From: Flammeovirga agarivorans
GTDB taxonomy: Bacteria > Bacteroidota > Bacteroidia > Cytophagales > Flammeovirgaceae
Reading direction: 5' to 3'
Assembly: GCF_012641475.1 (NCBI RefSeq)
Contig: NZ_JABAIL010000003.1
Span: forward strand, 1-64,000
Length of the DNA stretch: 64,000 nt
Numbering within the stretch: position 1 is the stretch's first letter; each line of letters begins with the position of its first letter. Both the position numbers and the translations under genes were made by a program. Positions 35,524-44,592 of the stretch are shown one piece after another. Under the pieces are notes generated by a model. The model was given only the letters and a program-made list of their open reading frames with translations. It ran no database searches and was not told where the DNA came from.

Positions 35524-35655
35524 TGTTCAGCTTTTGATCCAGAAAGTGGAGGAAGAGTACTTAATTTTGGATTCACTATTGGTGAAGATATAAAAGGAAA
35601 AGGTACAAAGGGTTCCGTTGATGTAGGTAATACAACAGTTATTTCTGATGAATAA
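35524..35655 (+). pseudogene. Orphan C-terminal fragment, possible toxin or Rhs tail
   Basis: An open frame of 43 codons with no start, ending in TAA at 35653. It reads CSAFDPESGGRVLNFGF and then TIGEDIKGKGTKGSVDVG to the end, resembling the C-terminal tail of a larger secreted or Rhs-type protein. The gene at 35670 begins 14 bases later, the spacing seen between a toxin tail and its immunity gene. The fragment has no catalytic motif that I recognise. Confidence 0.5.
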
Positions 35656-35669
35656 ATAAAATTGAATTT

Positions 35670-36083
35670 ATGAAGCAAATACATCCTACAATTAAGAATT
35701 TAATTTTTCTAGTATTATTTATGGTTATTGTCCCGGTTCTAATTTCAAGTTTACTTAGAAGTTTTAAGCAGTTAAGACTTAATACTGATTATGATATATA
35801 TATTGATCAATTTCTATTTAGGGATAGGTCATGGGTTTGTTTTTATGGAAATAACGATTTTTATCTAGTCAATTTAGGTTATGATAACAGCTATGATAAA
35901 GTTGCTAGTGGAGATTCAATTATTCATTTCGCAGGCTCAGATAGTCTTTATCATAAAACTAAAGGAGGTGAAGTTATACCAAATGAAATTATTTATTATG
36001 ATCCAACTTCATGGTTACATGAATTATTAGGAGATACTTTAGATATCGAGGGTAGATATGGTAAAAAGCCATGGAAGCAATAA
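35670..36083 (+). CDS. Small membrane-anchored protein, possible immunity protein
   Basis: A 137-residue protein with one N-terminal membrane segment (NLIFLVLFMVIVPVLISSLL, about residues 10-29) and a soluble acidic domain with many aromatic residues (SWVCFYGNNDFYLVNLGY, DPTSWLHELLGD). No family was recognised. It immediately follows the toxin-like tail at 35524-35655, which suggests an immunity role (inference only). A palindromic repeat and a fragment of repeat S5 lie in the gap after it. Confidence 0.6.
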   Translation: MKQIHPTIKNLIFLVLFMVIVPVLISSLLRSFKQLRLNTDYDIYIDQFLFRDRSWVCFYGNNDFYLVNLGYDNSYDKVASGDSIIHFAGSDSLYHKTKGGEVIPNEIIYYDPTSWLHELLGDTLDIEGRYGKKPWKQ

Positions 36084-36091
36084 TAATCTCT

Positions 36092-36133
36092 CCACTGTTC
36101 GTAATGTTAAGTGCTAGCGTCATTTCGAACTAT
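36092..36133. repeat. CACTGTTCGTAAT palindrome family copy
   Basis: CACTGTTCGTAATGTTAAG and GTGCTAGCGTCATTTCGAAC, a degenerate member of the family at 21586. Confidence 0.6.
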
Positions 36134-36235
36134 CCAATTGTATAAGTTTTCAGTGACTTTTACTGGTTTAACACAAAGAACCGAGAAAGTATCTCCCAAA
36201 GAAATAAAGTTAGGATTGTATTCCTCTCATTGATT

Positions 36236-36313
36236 CATTTTAGTATCTTTCAACTAGATAAATTTCATGTTGGATATTACAAACTAGTACACCAAACATG
36301 GAACGATAGAGTA
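36236..36313. repeat. Partial copy of long attC-like site S5
   Basis: CATTTTAGTATCTTTCAACT (36236 on) is almost identical to 5598-5617, and the similarity continues weakly to the AACATGGAACGATAGAGT at the end, which matches ACATGGGACGTAGGGC at 5657. It is an isolated site about 30 kb from the array, without the left inner arm. Confidence 0.5.
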
Positions 36314-36438
36314 AATAATAAACCACTAATAATTAGAACTCGTTGACAATAATAACAACTAAATCTAAAACATAACCTTAACCAATATAACCGTTCCTAT
36401 ACTTTGTTACAGAGACATTGACAACCATCAAAAAAGAA

Positions 36439-37272
36439 ATGAAACACATTGAAATACTATCCAATTCAGAAAAAATATCTGCAACACTTTATGAAGCCAA
36501 TAAGAATGACACTCTTCTCATTATCGCCTCAGCGACGGGAATAAAACAAGAGTATTATCAAAAATTTTCTTCGTTTCTGTCCGAAAAAGGAGTTTCAGTG
36601 ATCACTTTTGATTACAATGGAATTGGTCGCTCTCTGACTAAACCCATCAAAGAATTAAATAATAATGCTGCTGATTGGGGGCAATATGACTTAGAGAGCG
36701 TTTTGCAATATGCTATAAAAAACTACCCCGACGCTAAAAAAGTAATTCTTGGGCATAGCATTGGAGGGCAAATGATCGGCTTGGCTAAATCATCCTCTAA
36801 ATTTGATAAAATTATACTTATTGCTTCACAATCCGGTTACTGGAAATTTTGGCAAGGAATTGATAAAATAAAAATGTGGTTCAATTGGTATATTCTAATT
36901 CCAACCCTTTTACATCTATATGGATATCTCAACTCAAAAAAGCTGAGCGGAATGGAGAACCTACCAAAAAATGTAGCCGCTCAGTGGCGAAATTGGTGCA
37001 AAAATCCAGATTATATACATAGTGATAAATCAATAGCTATAAAATATTATGATAAAATTGAAGTAGACATTAGTGTATTTAGTATTGAAGATGATTATTT
37101 TGCTCCTCAAAAAGCAGTAGAATGGATGGGCAATCAATATCTAAACTCAAAGATTAAATCAACTCATTTAGTACCAGATGATTTCGGAGTGAAGAAAATT
37201 GGACATTTTGGTGTATTTAAAGACAAGTTCAAAAATACAATTTGGGAACTATTGCTAAATGAGATAAGATAA
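36439..37272 (+). CDS. Alpha/beta hydrolase (serine aminopeptidase-like)
   Basis: A 277-residue hydrolase: HGSxxGG-type nucleophile elbow GHSIGGQMIG (about residue 105), an early oxyanion strand LLIIASATGIKQEYYQKF, TFDYNGIGRSL and a late His in KKIGHFGVF. It belongs to the serine aminopeptidase_S33 fold group; substrate unknown. ATG 36439 is preferred over the in-frame TTG at 36418. It is followed 14 bases later by an AraC regulator, probably one operon. Confidence 0.85.
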   Translation: MKHIEILSNSEKISATLYEANKNDTLLIIASATGIKQEYYQKFSSFLSEKGVSVITFDYNGIGRSLTKPIKELNNNAADWGQYDLESVLQYAIKNYPDAKKVILGHSIGGQMIGLAKSSSKFDKIILIASQSGYWKFWQGIDKIKMWFNWYILIPTLLHLYGYLNSKKLSGMENLPKNVAAQWRNWCKNPDYIHSDKSIAIKYYDKIEVDISVFSIEDDYFAPQKAVEWMGNQYLNSKIKSTHLVPDDFGVKKIGHFGVFKDKFKNTIWELLLNEIR

Positions 37273-37286
37273 CTCTTAATGTAAAA

Positions 37287-38171
37287 TTGAAGAATACTAT
37301 AAAAACATTTAAAGAAATTAATGAGTTTTTTGAAACGACAGGGTTTGAAAAACGAACAGATATTCCTGACTTTTTCATCTTTAAGTTTGATGAACTCCCA
37401 AGAGACAAGTCACTCAAAATGTCTCCTTATCAAAAAGATTTCTATCAGATTTCTTTGATACTAGATGCTAAAGATACTAGTGTAAATATCAATGAACAAA
37501 CTAATGAAACTTTAGAAAACACCCTTTATTTTCTATCTCCTAGCCATATTTTCTCTTGGCAAAGAAGCATAAAAACTACTGGGTTTAATGTTTATTTTAA
37601 AGCAGAATTCCTCAATTTTTACAGTGGTGATTTTAAAACAGAATTTTCTCTTTTTGATTTGGCTCAGAAGAATTTCCTAAAGCTGAGTAATAATGAAACA
37701 AAGGAACTTATCTATGATTTTGAAAAACTCTACAATGAGTTCTACACACCAAATTCCTACAGAATTCAAATTATTCAATCGTTTTTATTATCCATTTTAT
37801 TTAAATGTAAAAGCATTGAAGAAGCCAACAATAACACCTCTAAAAAGCTTTCCAAGAAAGAAGAACTTGTCTTCAAATTTCAAAATTTAGTAGGTAACAG
37901 TTATATCAAACATAAAAAAGTAGCTGATTATGCAGATGCATTAAACGTATCTGCAAATAGTTTAAATCAGACTGTTAAATCAATAACAGGGAAAACCGCA
38001 AAGGAGATTATTTCTGTCAAAATCATTCAAGAAGCTAAACGGCAGCTGAAATATACTACTGACGATATAGCTGAAATTGCCTATTCTATGGGTTTTGATG
38101 AACCCACACATTTCGTCCGGTTCTTTAAAAAATCAACTGGTACAACACCTAACGAATACAGAAAAGCTTAA
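37287..38171 (+). CDS. AraC family transcriptional regulator
   Basis: A 294-residue regulator similar throughout to the one at 30711: a cupin-like N-terminus (SPYQKDFYQISLIL, LYFLSPSHIFSWQRS) and the AraC HTH from about residue 195 (KKVADYADALNVSANSLNQTVK, DDIAEIAYSMGFDEPTHFVRFFKKSTGTTPNEYRK). The start is a TTG at 37287, 14 bases after the hydrolase; no ATG is well placed. It probably regulates the hydrolase and perhaps the NmrA gene downstream. Confidence 0.9.
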   Translation: MKNTIKTFKEINEFFETTGFEKRTDIPDFFIFKFDELPRDKSLKMSPYQKDFYQISLILDAKDTSVNINEQTNETLENTLYFLSPSHIFSWQRSIKTTGFNVYFKAEFLNFYSGDFKTEFSLFDLAQKNFLKLSNNETKELIYDFEKLYNEFYTPNSYRIQIIQSFLLSILFKCKSIEEANNNTSKKLSKKEELVFKFQNLVGNSYIKHKKVADYADALNVSANSLNQTVKSITGKTAKEIISVKIIQEAKRQLKYTTDDIAEIAYSMGFDEPTHFVRFFKKSTGTTPNEYRKA

Positions 38172-38265
38172 ATGTAATTTTGGTCATTTTCAAATTGTTT
38201 TTGGTTACCGCTAAGATCCATCGTTGATAGATATTTGTACTATCAAATCGAAAAAATTAAAGACA

Positions 38266-39126
38266 ATGGAAAAAATAATCGTATTAGGAGCTACTGGAAA
38301 TATTGGAACCGCTGTTCTAAAGAATTTACAAAACAAAAACGTGGAAGTCTTTGGCGGTGTACGTTCAGAAAGAGATTTCAAGAAAGTACAACAATTTAAT
38401 GCTAAACCTGTTTTGGTCAACTTTACTGATCAAGACAGTTTAAACCAAGCATTAAAAGGTAAACAGCGAATATTTTTGGTAACACCTTTAATGCAAAACC
38501 CAGAATTTATTACACAATTGGTAATCAATAGTGCCATAGAGAATAATGTAAAGCATTTTGTAAGAAGCACAGCATTAGGAGCAGATGTAGATGGACAAAT
38601 TCAAATGGCTCGTTGGGCAGGAAAAAGTGAAGAATTAATTAAGGCATCTGGTATAAATTACACCTTTGTTCGCCCCAATAATTTCTTACAAAACTTCATC
38701 AACTTTCACAGTCAAACTATAAAAGAACATAGTGGTTTTTACTTACCTAATGGTGCTGCAAAATTAGGTATGGTTGATATAAACGATATTGCTGAAGTAA
38801 TAAGCATAGCGTTAACTTCAGAAAGCCATTATAACCAAGCTTACAACTTAAGCGGATTAGCACTTACTAATAACGAATATGCTAACATCATTAGTGAAGT
38901 TACAAATAAGAAAGTAAGTTATATCGATGTACCTGAAGATAAAGCAAGGGAAAGTATGTTAAGCAACGGAATGCCTGTATGGATGGTGAATGCAATGATG
39001 GAATTAAACTATATCATGAAACAAGGATGGACAGCCGAGTATTCAGAAGACTTCAAAAAAGTAACAGGAAGGGAATATACTTCTGCCAAAACATTTTTTG
39101 AGAGTAACAAGAATTACTTTATCTAA
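38266..39126 (+). CDS. NmrA-like NAD(P)-binding protein
   Basis: A 286-residue atypical SDR: GATGNIGTAVL (glycine motif GxxGxxG) at residues 8-16, then STALGADVDGQIQMARW and a helical C-terminus. It lacks the YxxxK pair, as in NmrA/HSCARG sensors, so it may be a redox sensor or quinone oxidoreductase. ATG 38266 follows a 42-base leader. A hairpin repeat shared with the TetR unit follows at 39160. Confidence 0.9.
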   Translation: MEKIIVLGATGNIGTAVLKNLQNKNVEVFGGVRSERDFKKVQQFNAKPVLVNFTDQDSLNQALKGKQRIFLVTPLMQNPEFITQLVINSAIENNVKHFVRSTALGADVDGQIQMARWAGKSEELIKASGINYTFVRPNNFLQNFINFHSQTIKEHSGFYLPNGAAKLGMVDINDIAEVISIALTSESHYNQAYNLSGLALTNNEYANIISEVTNKKVSYIDVPEDKARESMLSNGMPVWMVNAMMELNYIMKQGWTAEYSEDFKKVTGREYTSAKTFFESNKNYFI

Positions 39127-39159
39127 GAAATACATAATTTATTACTTGATATAAACAAT

Positions 39160-39190
39160 AGCGGTTTGGGTGTAAACTCGAACCGTTTTT
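39160..39190 (+). terminator. Hairpin terminator-like repeat (copy 2)
   Basis: GCGGTTTGGG (from 39161) with AACCG (39181-39185) and TTTTTG after it. Homologous to 30569-30603, including the downstream TTTGAGTATATT. Confidence 0.6.
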
Positions 39191-39266
39191 GTTTATATAT
39201 ATTTGAGTATATTAGAATCAGAAAATAAAGTAAAAGAGACCAAGTTTAAAAGGAATAATTCCTATT

Positions 39267-39350
39267 AAAAACGAGATCATTTCAGATTTTTCATTCTTCC
39301 GAAAGAACAAAAGCAACCTATTTCATCTAAACCACAAAAAAGTAGATACA
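39267..39350 (+). pseudogene. Remnant of an AraC regulator gene
   Basis: The frame encodes KNEIISDFSFFRKNKSNLFH and then LNHKKVD, matching the stretch NEVISEYSFFRNNENNLFHL of the AraC protein at 30711 closely. Both ends are missing, and the preceding 39240-39266 shows a shortened match. It follows the second hairpin copy, so an AraC cassette was probably duplicated here and decayed. Confidence 0.7.
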
Positions 39351-39383
39351 AATTTCTTATTAGCAACAATAAAAATCGATAAC

Positions 39384-40874
39384 ATGACAAAAGAATTGAT
39401 TAGCATTATTATCGTTATCCTAATATCTGTTGGATGCTACGGGCAAAACAAAATACATTTTACACCAACTTTTACAGAAACAAATGAGACTACTCATAAA
39501 ATACCGAAAGGACAAGAATATACTTTTGGTTATTTGGAAGTGCTTGAAAACAGAGATAAACCAGATGGTAATAAGATAAAACTACCAATATACATTTTTA
39601 AAAGTCGTTCTAAGAACCCAAAACCCGACCCAATTTTATATACTGTTGGAGGTCCAGGTTACACTTCTATGCGCGCCTCAAAGTATATGAAATACTACAA
39701 ATATCTTGACGATAGAGATCTTATTTTATTCGAACAAAGAGGAACTCAATATTCGAAACCGAGTTTAGACTGCCCTGAATGGGCAAAGGTGGTATATGAA
39801 TCTAATCTTCCAAATTTTGATCCTTCCAAAACTGATAGTCTTTTTCAAAAAGCAGCCTACCAGTGTAATAAAAGATTGCGAAATAGTGGGGTCGATCTAA
39901 ATTATTATACTACAAATCAAATTGCTGCTGATATAAACGACTTAATAAGTGTATTGGGAATTAAAAAATATAACTTACTGACGATGTCTTACAGTACTAA
40001 AATTGGACAGGTTTTAATACGAGATTATCCCGATAAAATTAGAAGCGTAGTAATGGACTCTCCACTTCCATTAGAAGTAAATTATGACGAAGAAAGCGTA
40101 AAAAACCTTTTAGAATGCTTAGATAAATTACTATGCGATTGTGAAATAAATCCTGACTGTAACAATGCCTTTCCAAATATTAAAAGTCGCTTTCTCAAAT
40201 ACTTGGAAGAGAAAACAAACAATCCACTTGAAGTAAAAATAAAGAATCCAAATAATGGTCAACTAGAAACTTTTTACCTAAAAGGGAAAGACTTGATACA
40301 TGTATTCACTTCCGCTTCTACTAGTAGTGTACCTGATATTCCCCTTGAAATAAATAAAATACTTAATAACGATTTATCTTCCATAAAAAAACAACTACAA
40401 CATCTATTTCAAGAACCAGGAAATGGGGTTGGAAAAGGAATGCGTCTATCGGTATGGTGTGCAGAAGAAAACCCATTTAATTCTCAAGAAAAAATTACTA
40501 TTGAAACAAATAAATATCCAGAGGTTAAAGGATTATCACCAACGGTTTTTGATAATGATATTTGTGAAATTTGGAGTGTAAAAAAAGTAGATGATATTGA
40601 AAATATAGCAGTAAGTAGCGATATACCTGTTCTTTTAATAAGTGGAGAATATGATGAGTTGACACCTGTAAAATGGGCCAAATCAATGACTAATAATCTA
40701 AAAAATTCTTATCACCTTATTTTTATAGGTTGGAAACATGGACCAACTACCAATTGGAGTAATCCGTGTGCGATGGAAGCTGCAAATGATTTTTTTAACA
40801 ACCCGACCATGAAGCCAAATCCTATATGTTTTAGTGAAATAAAGAGTCCAGTATTTAATACAGTTGAAAAATAA
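39384..40874 (+). CDS. Secreted alpha/beta hydrolase (TAP/proline-iminopeptidase-like)
   Basis: A 496-residue protein with a signal peptide or lipobox-like N-terminus (IIIVILISVGC). The hydrolase shows GGPGYTSMR, a RGTQYSKPSLDCPEW loop and a nucleophile region TMSYSTKIGQVL in place of the usual GxSYGG, then SGEYDELTPVKWA and KHGPTTN with the catalytic Asp and His candidates. Family members cleave N-terminal residues from peptides. The altered nucleophile context may change activity. It is followed 21 bases later by a metalloprotease-like gene. Confidence 0.85.
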   Translation: MTKELISIIIVILISVGCYGQNKIHFTPTFTETNETTHKIPKGQEYTFGYLEVLENRDKPDGNKIKLPIYIFKSRSKNPKPDPILYTVGGPGYTSMRASKYMKYYKYLDDRDLILFEQRGTQYSKPSLDCPEWAKVVYESNLPNFDPSKTDSLFQKAAYQCNKRLRNSGVDLNYYTTNQIAADINDLISVLGIKKYNLLTMSYSTKIGQVLIRDYPDKIRSVVMDSPLPLEVNYDEESVKNLLECLDKLLCDCEINPDCNNAFPNIKSRFLKYLEEKTNNPLEVKIKNPNNGQLETFYLKGKDLIHVFTSASTSSVPDIPLEINKILNNDLSSIKKQLQHLFQEPGNGVGKGMRLSVWCAEENPFNSQEKITIETNKYPEVKGLSPTVFDNDICEIWSVKKVDDIENIAVSSDIPVLLISGEYDELTPVKWAKSMTNNLKNSYHLIFIGWKHGPTTNWSNPCAMEAANDFFNNPTMKPNPICFSEIKSPVFNTVEK

Positions 40875-40964
40875 TCACATTCAAAGATATTTATATTGAA
40901 AAGTTTATTTGGGGTATTAAAGCATCAAATACCCTACATTACACAACAAAAATTCACCTACTTC

Positions 40965-41942
40965 ATGCAAACTTTACAAACTCACCTCAGTTTCATCTTT
41001 ATTCTTTTTTTATTTATAAATTCAAATAATAGCTTTTCAAAAAATTCAAAAGAACCAATATCCTCTAAGATTTATGTTAGTGATATACAAAACTTCTACA
41101 ATGCTTTAGATTTAGCATTGAATGATACATTAAATGCAACTTCTATTTTTAAAGAAAATTATTTTGATAAAGGGTCAAAAGGTCTAAAAGACTTCTATAA
41201 AAGTAAAATTTATAGTGCTGATAAATTTTCTAGGTTTGTCCTACAACATAAGGAGTTTTATTTATCGATAAGAAAAGATATCACTGATGTAGATGACCTT
41301 AAGGAAAAGATTCAAACTTACTTCCAAGAGTTTAAAACTATATATCCTGATGCGACATTTCCAGATATTTATTTTGTCGTTGGTAGATTTAGTTCTAACG
41401 GAACGATTTCAAAAAATGGAATAATAATAGGAACTGAAATCCTCTGTCGAACACCTACATCAAATACTGAAAATTGGAATAAAGATATACTAAGAATAAG
41501 TATGTTAAGAGAGCATATTCCAGTAACTGTTTGTCATGAATTGATTCATTTTAACCAAAAGAAAATGAAAAAGGAGAATACAATTCTTGCCAGTAGTTTA
41601 AGAGAGGGTTCAGCAGAATTTATCGCAGAACTTATTTGTGGAAATACAGATGGCGACTATACTTCTTTTGCTGGTAAGGAAGAGTACATTTGGAGTGAAT
41701 TTGATAACTGTAAAGACAATAAAAGTACTTGGAACTCTTGGAGGGCATGGGTGAAGCAAAGTGAAACAAGACCAAGAAATTCAGGTTATTGGACTGGCTA
41801 TATACTTTGTAAGTCATATTATGAACAGAAAAACTTCGATAAGAAAAAAGTAGTGTATGACATTTTAAATATCAGAAGTTATAATGATTTCTATATCGAT
41901 TGTAAAATAGACCAATACATTAAAAATAATTACTCAAAATAA
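40965..41942 (+). CDS. Secreted DUF2268-like putative zinc metalloprotease
   Basis: A 325-residue protein; ATG 40965 gives a signal-like start (LSFIFILFLFINSNNSFS). A zinc-binding HELIH motif (VCHELIHFNQ, about residue 195) and a downstream Glu in REGSAEFIAELI give a gluzincin-like arrangement, as in DUF2268. The remaining sequence is rich in Lys, Asn and Asp. It probably acts in the periplasm on an unknown substrate. It follows the hydrolase closely, so the pair may be a peptide-degrading unit. Confidence 0.8.
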   Translation: MQTLQTHLSFIFILFLFINSNNSFSKNSKEPISSKIYVSDIQNFYNALDLALNDTLNATSIFKENYFDKGSKGLKDFYKSKIYSADKFSRFVLQHKEFYLSIRKDITDVDDLKEKIQTYFQEFKTIYPDATFPDIYFVVGRFSSNGTISKNGIIIGTEILCRTPTSNTENWNKDILRISMLREHIPVTVCHELIHFNQKKMKKENTILASSLREGSAEFIAELICGNTDGDYTSFAGKEEYIWSEFDNCKDNKSTWNSWRAWVKQSETRPRNSGYWTGYILCKSYYEQKNFDKKKVVYDILNIRSYNDFYIDCKIDQYIKNNYSK

Positions 41943-42027
41943 ATTAACTTTCACTACTGAACTAAGCTTTGACACTCTAGTTCACTCACCTATTTTGTAA
42001 TTAATTATTATTCTACCTTCTCCTAAA

Positions 42028-42507
42028 ATGGACATACAAATTCAACAAGCTAAAATAAATTCAATTCATAAGATCAATGAAATGATTGACATCTCTGTCA
42101 ATGTATTACAAAAAAAATACTACAAAGAGTCTACAATAATTGTGGGTAAAGAATTGATCCAAGGTATAGAAGATTTAATACTAAATCACTCGTTTTATAT
42201 CGCCACTTTAGATCACAAAATTATAGGTTGTGGTGGATTTAAAATAGATACAATTCAATCAGATATCACTGAATTTAAAAGCTTTTTTGTTCATCCTGAT
42301 TATGCAAAACAAGGCATCGGATCATTATTATTAGAATATTGTATATCATTATGCAAAAAGCTTTCATTAAAGAAAATAGTATTGACCTCAACCCTCTCAG
42401 GTGTTCCATTGTATCACAAGTTTGGATTTGAAAAGATAAAGTCTAATCAAATACTATTGTCGAATAATGATTATTTTGAAGTGATAGAAATGCAACGCTC
42501 TCTATAA
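42028..42507 (+). CDS. GNAT family N-acetyltransferase
   Basis: A 159-residue acetyltransferase: the acetyl-CoA binding turn FFVHPDYAKQGIGSLLLEYC (Q-G-I-G-S), an HKFGFEKIKSNQI end and a standard beta bulge region. No start alternative is obvious. It converges with the minus-strand HxlR gene, from which it is separated by 50 bases. Substrate unknown. Confidence 0.9.
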   Translation: MDIQIQQAKINSIHKINEMIDISVNVLQKKYYKESTIIVGKELIQGIEDLILNHSFYIATLDHKIIGCGGFKIDTIQSDITEFKSFFVHPDYAKQGIGSLLLEYCISLCKKLSLKKIVLTSTLSGVPLYHKFGFEKIKSNQILLSNNDYFEVIEMQRSL

Positions 42508-42557
42508 AAAAGTGAAGAATAAGCCATTAGCTTTAGGGCTATAAGGTCATTACAAGC

Positions 42558-42917
42558 TCAACTTTCATCACTACAACTCATTACTTCCACTTCTTCTTTT
42601 TTCATTTGTTCCATCCCCCAATTTCCTAAATATTCAATAAATGGGATAAGTTCTTTTCCTTTATTACTTAAAGTATATTCCACTTTGGGAGGCACTTCCT
42701 GATATACTTTTCTAAAGATCAAATCATCATATTCTAATTCACGCAGCGTTTGGGTTAACATTTTAGGAGAGATATCAGGTAAAGCCCGACGAAGTTCACC
42801 GTAGCGTAAAACCTCCCCGCTGTGTAATGCCCATAGTATCCTTCCTTTATATTTTCCACCGATGCGTTTAAATCCATAATCTATCCCACAGACTGCTTTT
42901 TTATTATTTTTATCCAT
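42558..42917 (-). CDS. HxlR family transcriptional regulator
   Basis: A 119-residue winged-helix regulator with an N-terminal CG (redox-type cysteine), the HxlR pattern CGIDYGFKRIGGKYKGRIL, RYGELRRALPDISPKMLTQTLRELEYDDLI and a VEYTLSNKGKELIP end. It is divergent from the SDR gene at 43037 and probably regulates it, a common detox arrangement. The 119-base shared intergenic region (42918-43036) holds GGTTACTAAAAAGTGCATAC as a possible operator. Confidence 0.9.
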   Translation of the reverse strand: MDKNNKKAVCGIDYGFKRIGGKYKGRILWALHSGEVLRYGELRRALPDISPKMLTQTLRELEYDDLIFRKVYQEVPPKVEYTLSNKGKELIPFIEYLGNWGMEQMKKEEVEVMSCSDES

Positions 42918-42962
42918 TTTTTACCTACTGATTTTCAACATTAATACCCTTTTGGTACCTAG

Positions 42963-42982
42963 GTTACTAAAAAGTGCATACT
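42963..42982. promoter_or_regulatory. Candidate HxlR operator (weak)
   Basis: The divergent promoter region contains TTACT-AAAA-AGTGC, loosely a pair of inverted half sites, next to a GGTACC/CCTAGG stretch. No defined HxlR consensus was available to score it. Confidence 0.3.
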
Positions 42983-43036
42983 TGACCAATATATACTAAT
43001 ATGAACAACTTTGCCTAACAAATCAACAAACAGGAT

Positions 43037-43783
43037 ATGAATAATTTAGAAGGAAAAGTTGCAGTAATCACAGGTGCATCGAAAGGTATTGGAAAAGGAA
43101 TCGCTAAAGCTTTGGCAAGCCAAGGAGTTTGTGTTGCTATCAATTACAATAGTGATAAAACAGCAGCTGATCAACTTGTGGAAGAACTGAAATCGAAAGA
43201 TTACCAAGCCATGGCTTTTCAGGCAGATGTTTCCAACAAAACAGATGTTACAAACATGTTCAATCAGATAAAGTCAGCAATTGGAAATATCGATATTTTG
43301 GTAAACAATGCTGGAGTTTATCATTTTGAACCTATAGAAACTGTTACGGTGGATGAATTTCAACGTCAGATGAATACCAATGTTCTTGGAAGTATGCTGT
43401 GTTCACAGGAAGCTTTGTCGCATTTTGGTGACAAAGGAGGAAGTATCATAAATATTAGTTCTGTAGCTACCACTCGACCTACAGCCTATACATCACTTTA
43501 TACAGCGACAAAATCTGCAATTGATGGGTTTACGCAAAGTTTAGCGAAAGAACTCGGACCTCGAAATATTCGAGTAAATGCGATATTACCAGGTCTAGTA
43601 GAAACCGAAGGAACTCACACGATTGGTACTATCGGAAGTGAAAGTGAAGCCAATTTTGTTACAATGACTCCTATGGGAAGAGTGGGTCAACCCAACGACA
43701 TTGCACAAGTGGTCTCTTTCCTAGCTACAAGTAATGCTCAATGGATTACAGGGCAAAAAATAGAAGTGACTGGAGGCTTCTAG
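43037..43783 (+). CDS. SDR family oxidoreductase (FabG-like)
   Basis: A 248-residue classical SDR: ITGASKGIGKGIA, VNNAGVYHF, ISSVAT with catalytic Ser, YTATK (YxxxK) and a C-terminal WITGQKIEVTGGF typical of FabG-like members. It uses NADP(H) by similarity (inference). It is divergent from the HxlR regulator, its probable repressor, and is followed by a methyltransferase 57 bases downstream. Confidence 0.93.
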   Translation: MNNLEGKVAVITGASKGIGKGIAKALASQGVCVAINYNSDKTAADQLVEELKSKDYQAMAFQADVSNKTDVTNMFNQIKSAIGNIDILVNNAGVYHFEPIETVTVDEFQRQMNTNVLGSMLCSQEALSHFGDKGGSIINISSVATTRPTAYTSLYTATKSAIDGFTQSLAKELGPRNIRVNAILPGLVETEGTHTIGTIGSESEANFVTMTPMGRVGQPNDIAQVVSFLATSNAQWITGQKIEVTGGF

Positions 43784-43839
43784 CCAAATGTTACAGAAAA
43801 AAAACACAATAAATTACCACCTCAAAAATTAACTTTAGC

Positions 43840-44547
43840 ATGCGAAAATCAACTGTGAAAGAAATACAAATACGTTTTGACAATGATGTAGAGCGATTTT
43901 CAAATCTTGACACAGGTCAGGTAACTACTATAGACGCTACAATCTCTTTAGAAGTATTGACCGAAGCAGCAAAACGTATTGTTCCCAATCCACAACGATT
44001 GTTAGATATCGGGTGCGGAGCAGGAAACTATACCATAAAAATGCTTTCAAAAACTCCAAACCTTCACTGTACCTTAGTCGATTTAAGTCAACCCATGTTA
44101 GATAAAGCATTTGAACGTGTTTCACTATCTACGACTAAAAAAGTAGAAACAATACAAGGAGATATTAGAGAAGTTGATCTAGAAGAGGAAAGTTATGATA
44201 TAATTTTGGCCGGAGCTGTTTTACATCACCTTAGGGATGATAAAGATTGGGAAACCACGTTCGAAAAATTATTCAACTTACTTAAACCCGGTGGGTGTTT
44301 AATGATATCCGATCTTATAACACAAGAAACTGCACCTCTAATAGAATATACATGGGATAGATATGGAGAATATCTAGAGGGTATTAATGGAGAAAAATAC
44401 AGAAAACAAGTGATGGATTATATTCAACTAGAAGACTCTCCTAGATCTATGACTTATCAATTAGATTTAATGAAAAAAGTAGGCTTTAGGGGTACCGAAA
44501 TACTACACAAAAACATGTGTTTTGGAGCTTTTGGAGGGATAAAATAA
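43840..44547 (+). CDS. Class I SAM-dependent methyltransferase
   Basis: A 235-residue methyltransferase: motif I LLDIGCGAGNYTIKML, an acidic SAM ribose binder near TLVDLS, motif IV region DIILAGAVLHHL. The substrate is unknown. It is a probable operon partner of the SDR at 43037. After it, 44548-44926 contains a long imperfect hairpin at 44593-44645 and no gene. Confidence 0.9.
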   Translation: MRKSTVKEIQIRFDNDVERFSNLDTGQVTTIDATISLEVLTEAAKRIVPNPQRLLDIGCGAGNYTIKMLSKTPNLHCTLVDLSQPMLDKAFERVSLSTTKKVETIQGDIREVDLEEESYDIILAGAVLHHLRDDKDWETTFEKLFNLLKPGGCLMISDLITQETAPLIEYTWDRYGEYLEGINGEKYRKQVMDYIQLEDSPRSMTYQLDLMKKVGFRGTEILHKNMCFGAFGGIK

Positions 44548-44592
44548 TTTCCCCTGTTAAATATTTGACACCTAAATTTATCCATCAAAAAA

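Noticed and set aside
35472-35684. Minus-strand ORF over the toxin-like fragment
   Set aside because: It is the reverse of the plus-strand remnant at 35524-35655, which fits a protein tail much better.
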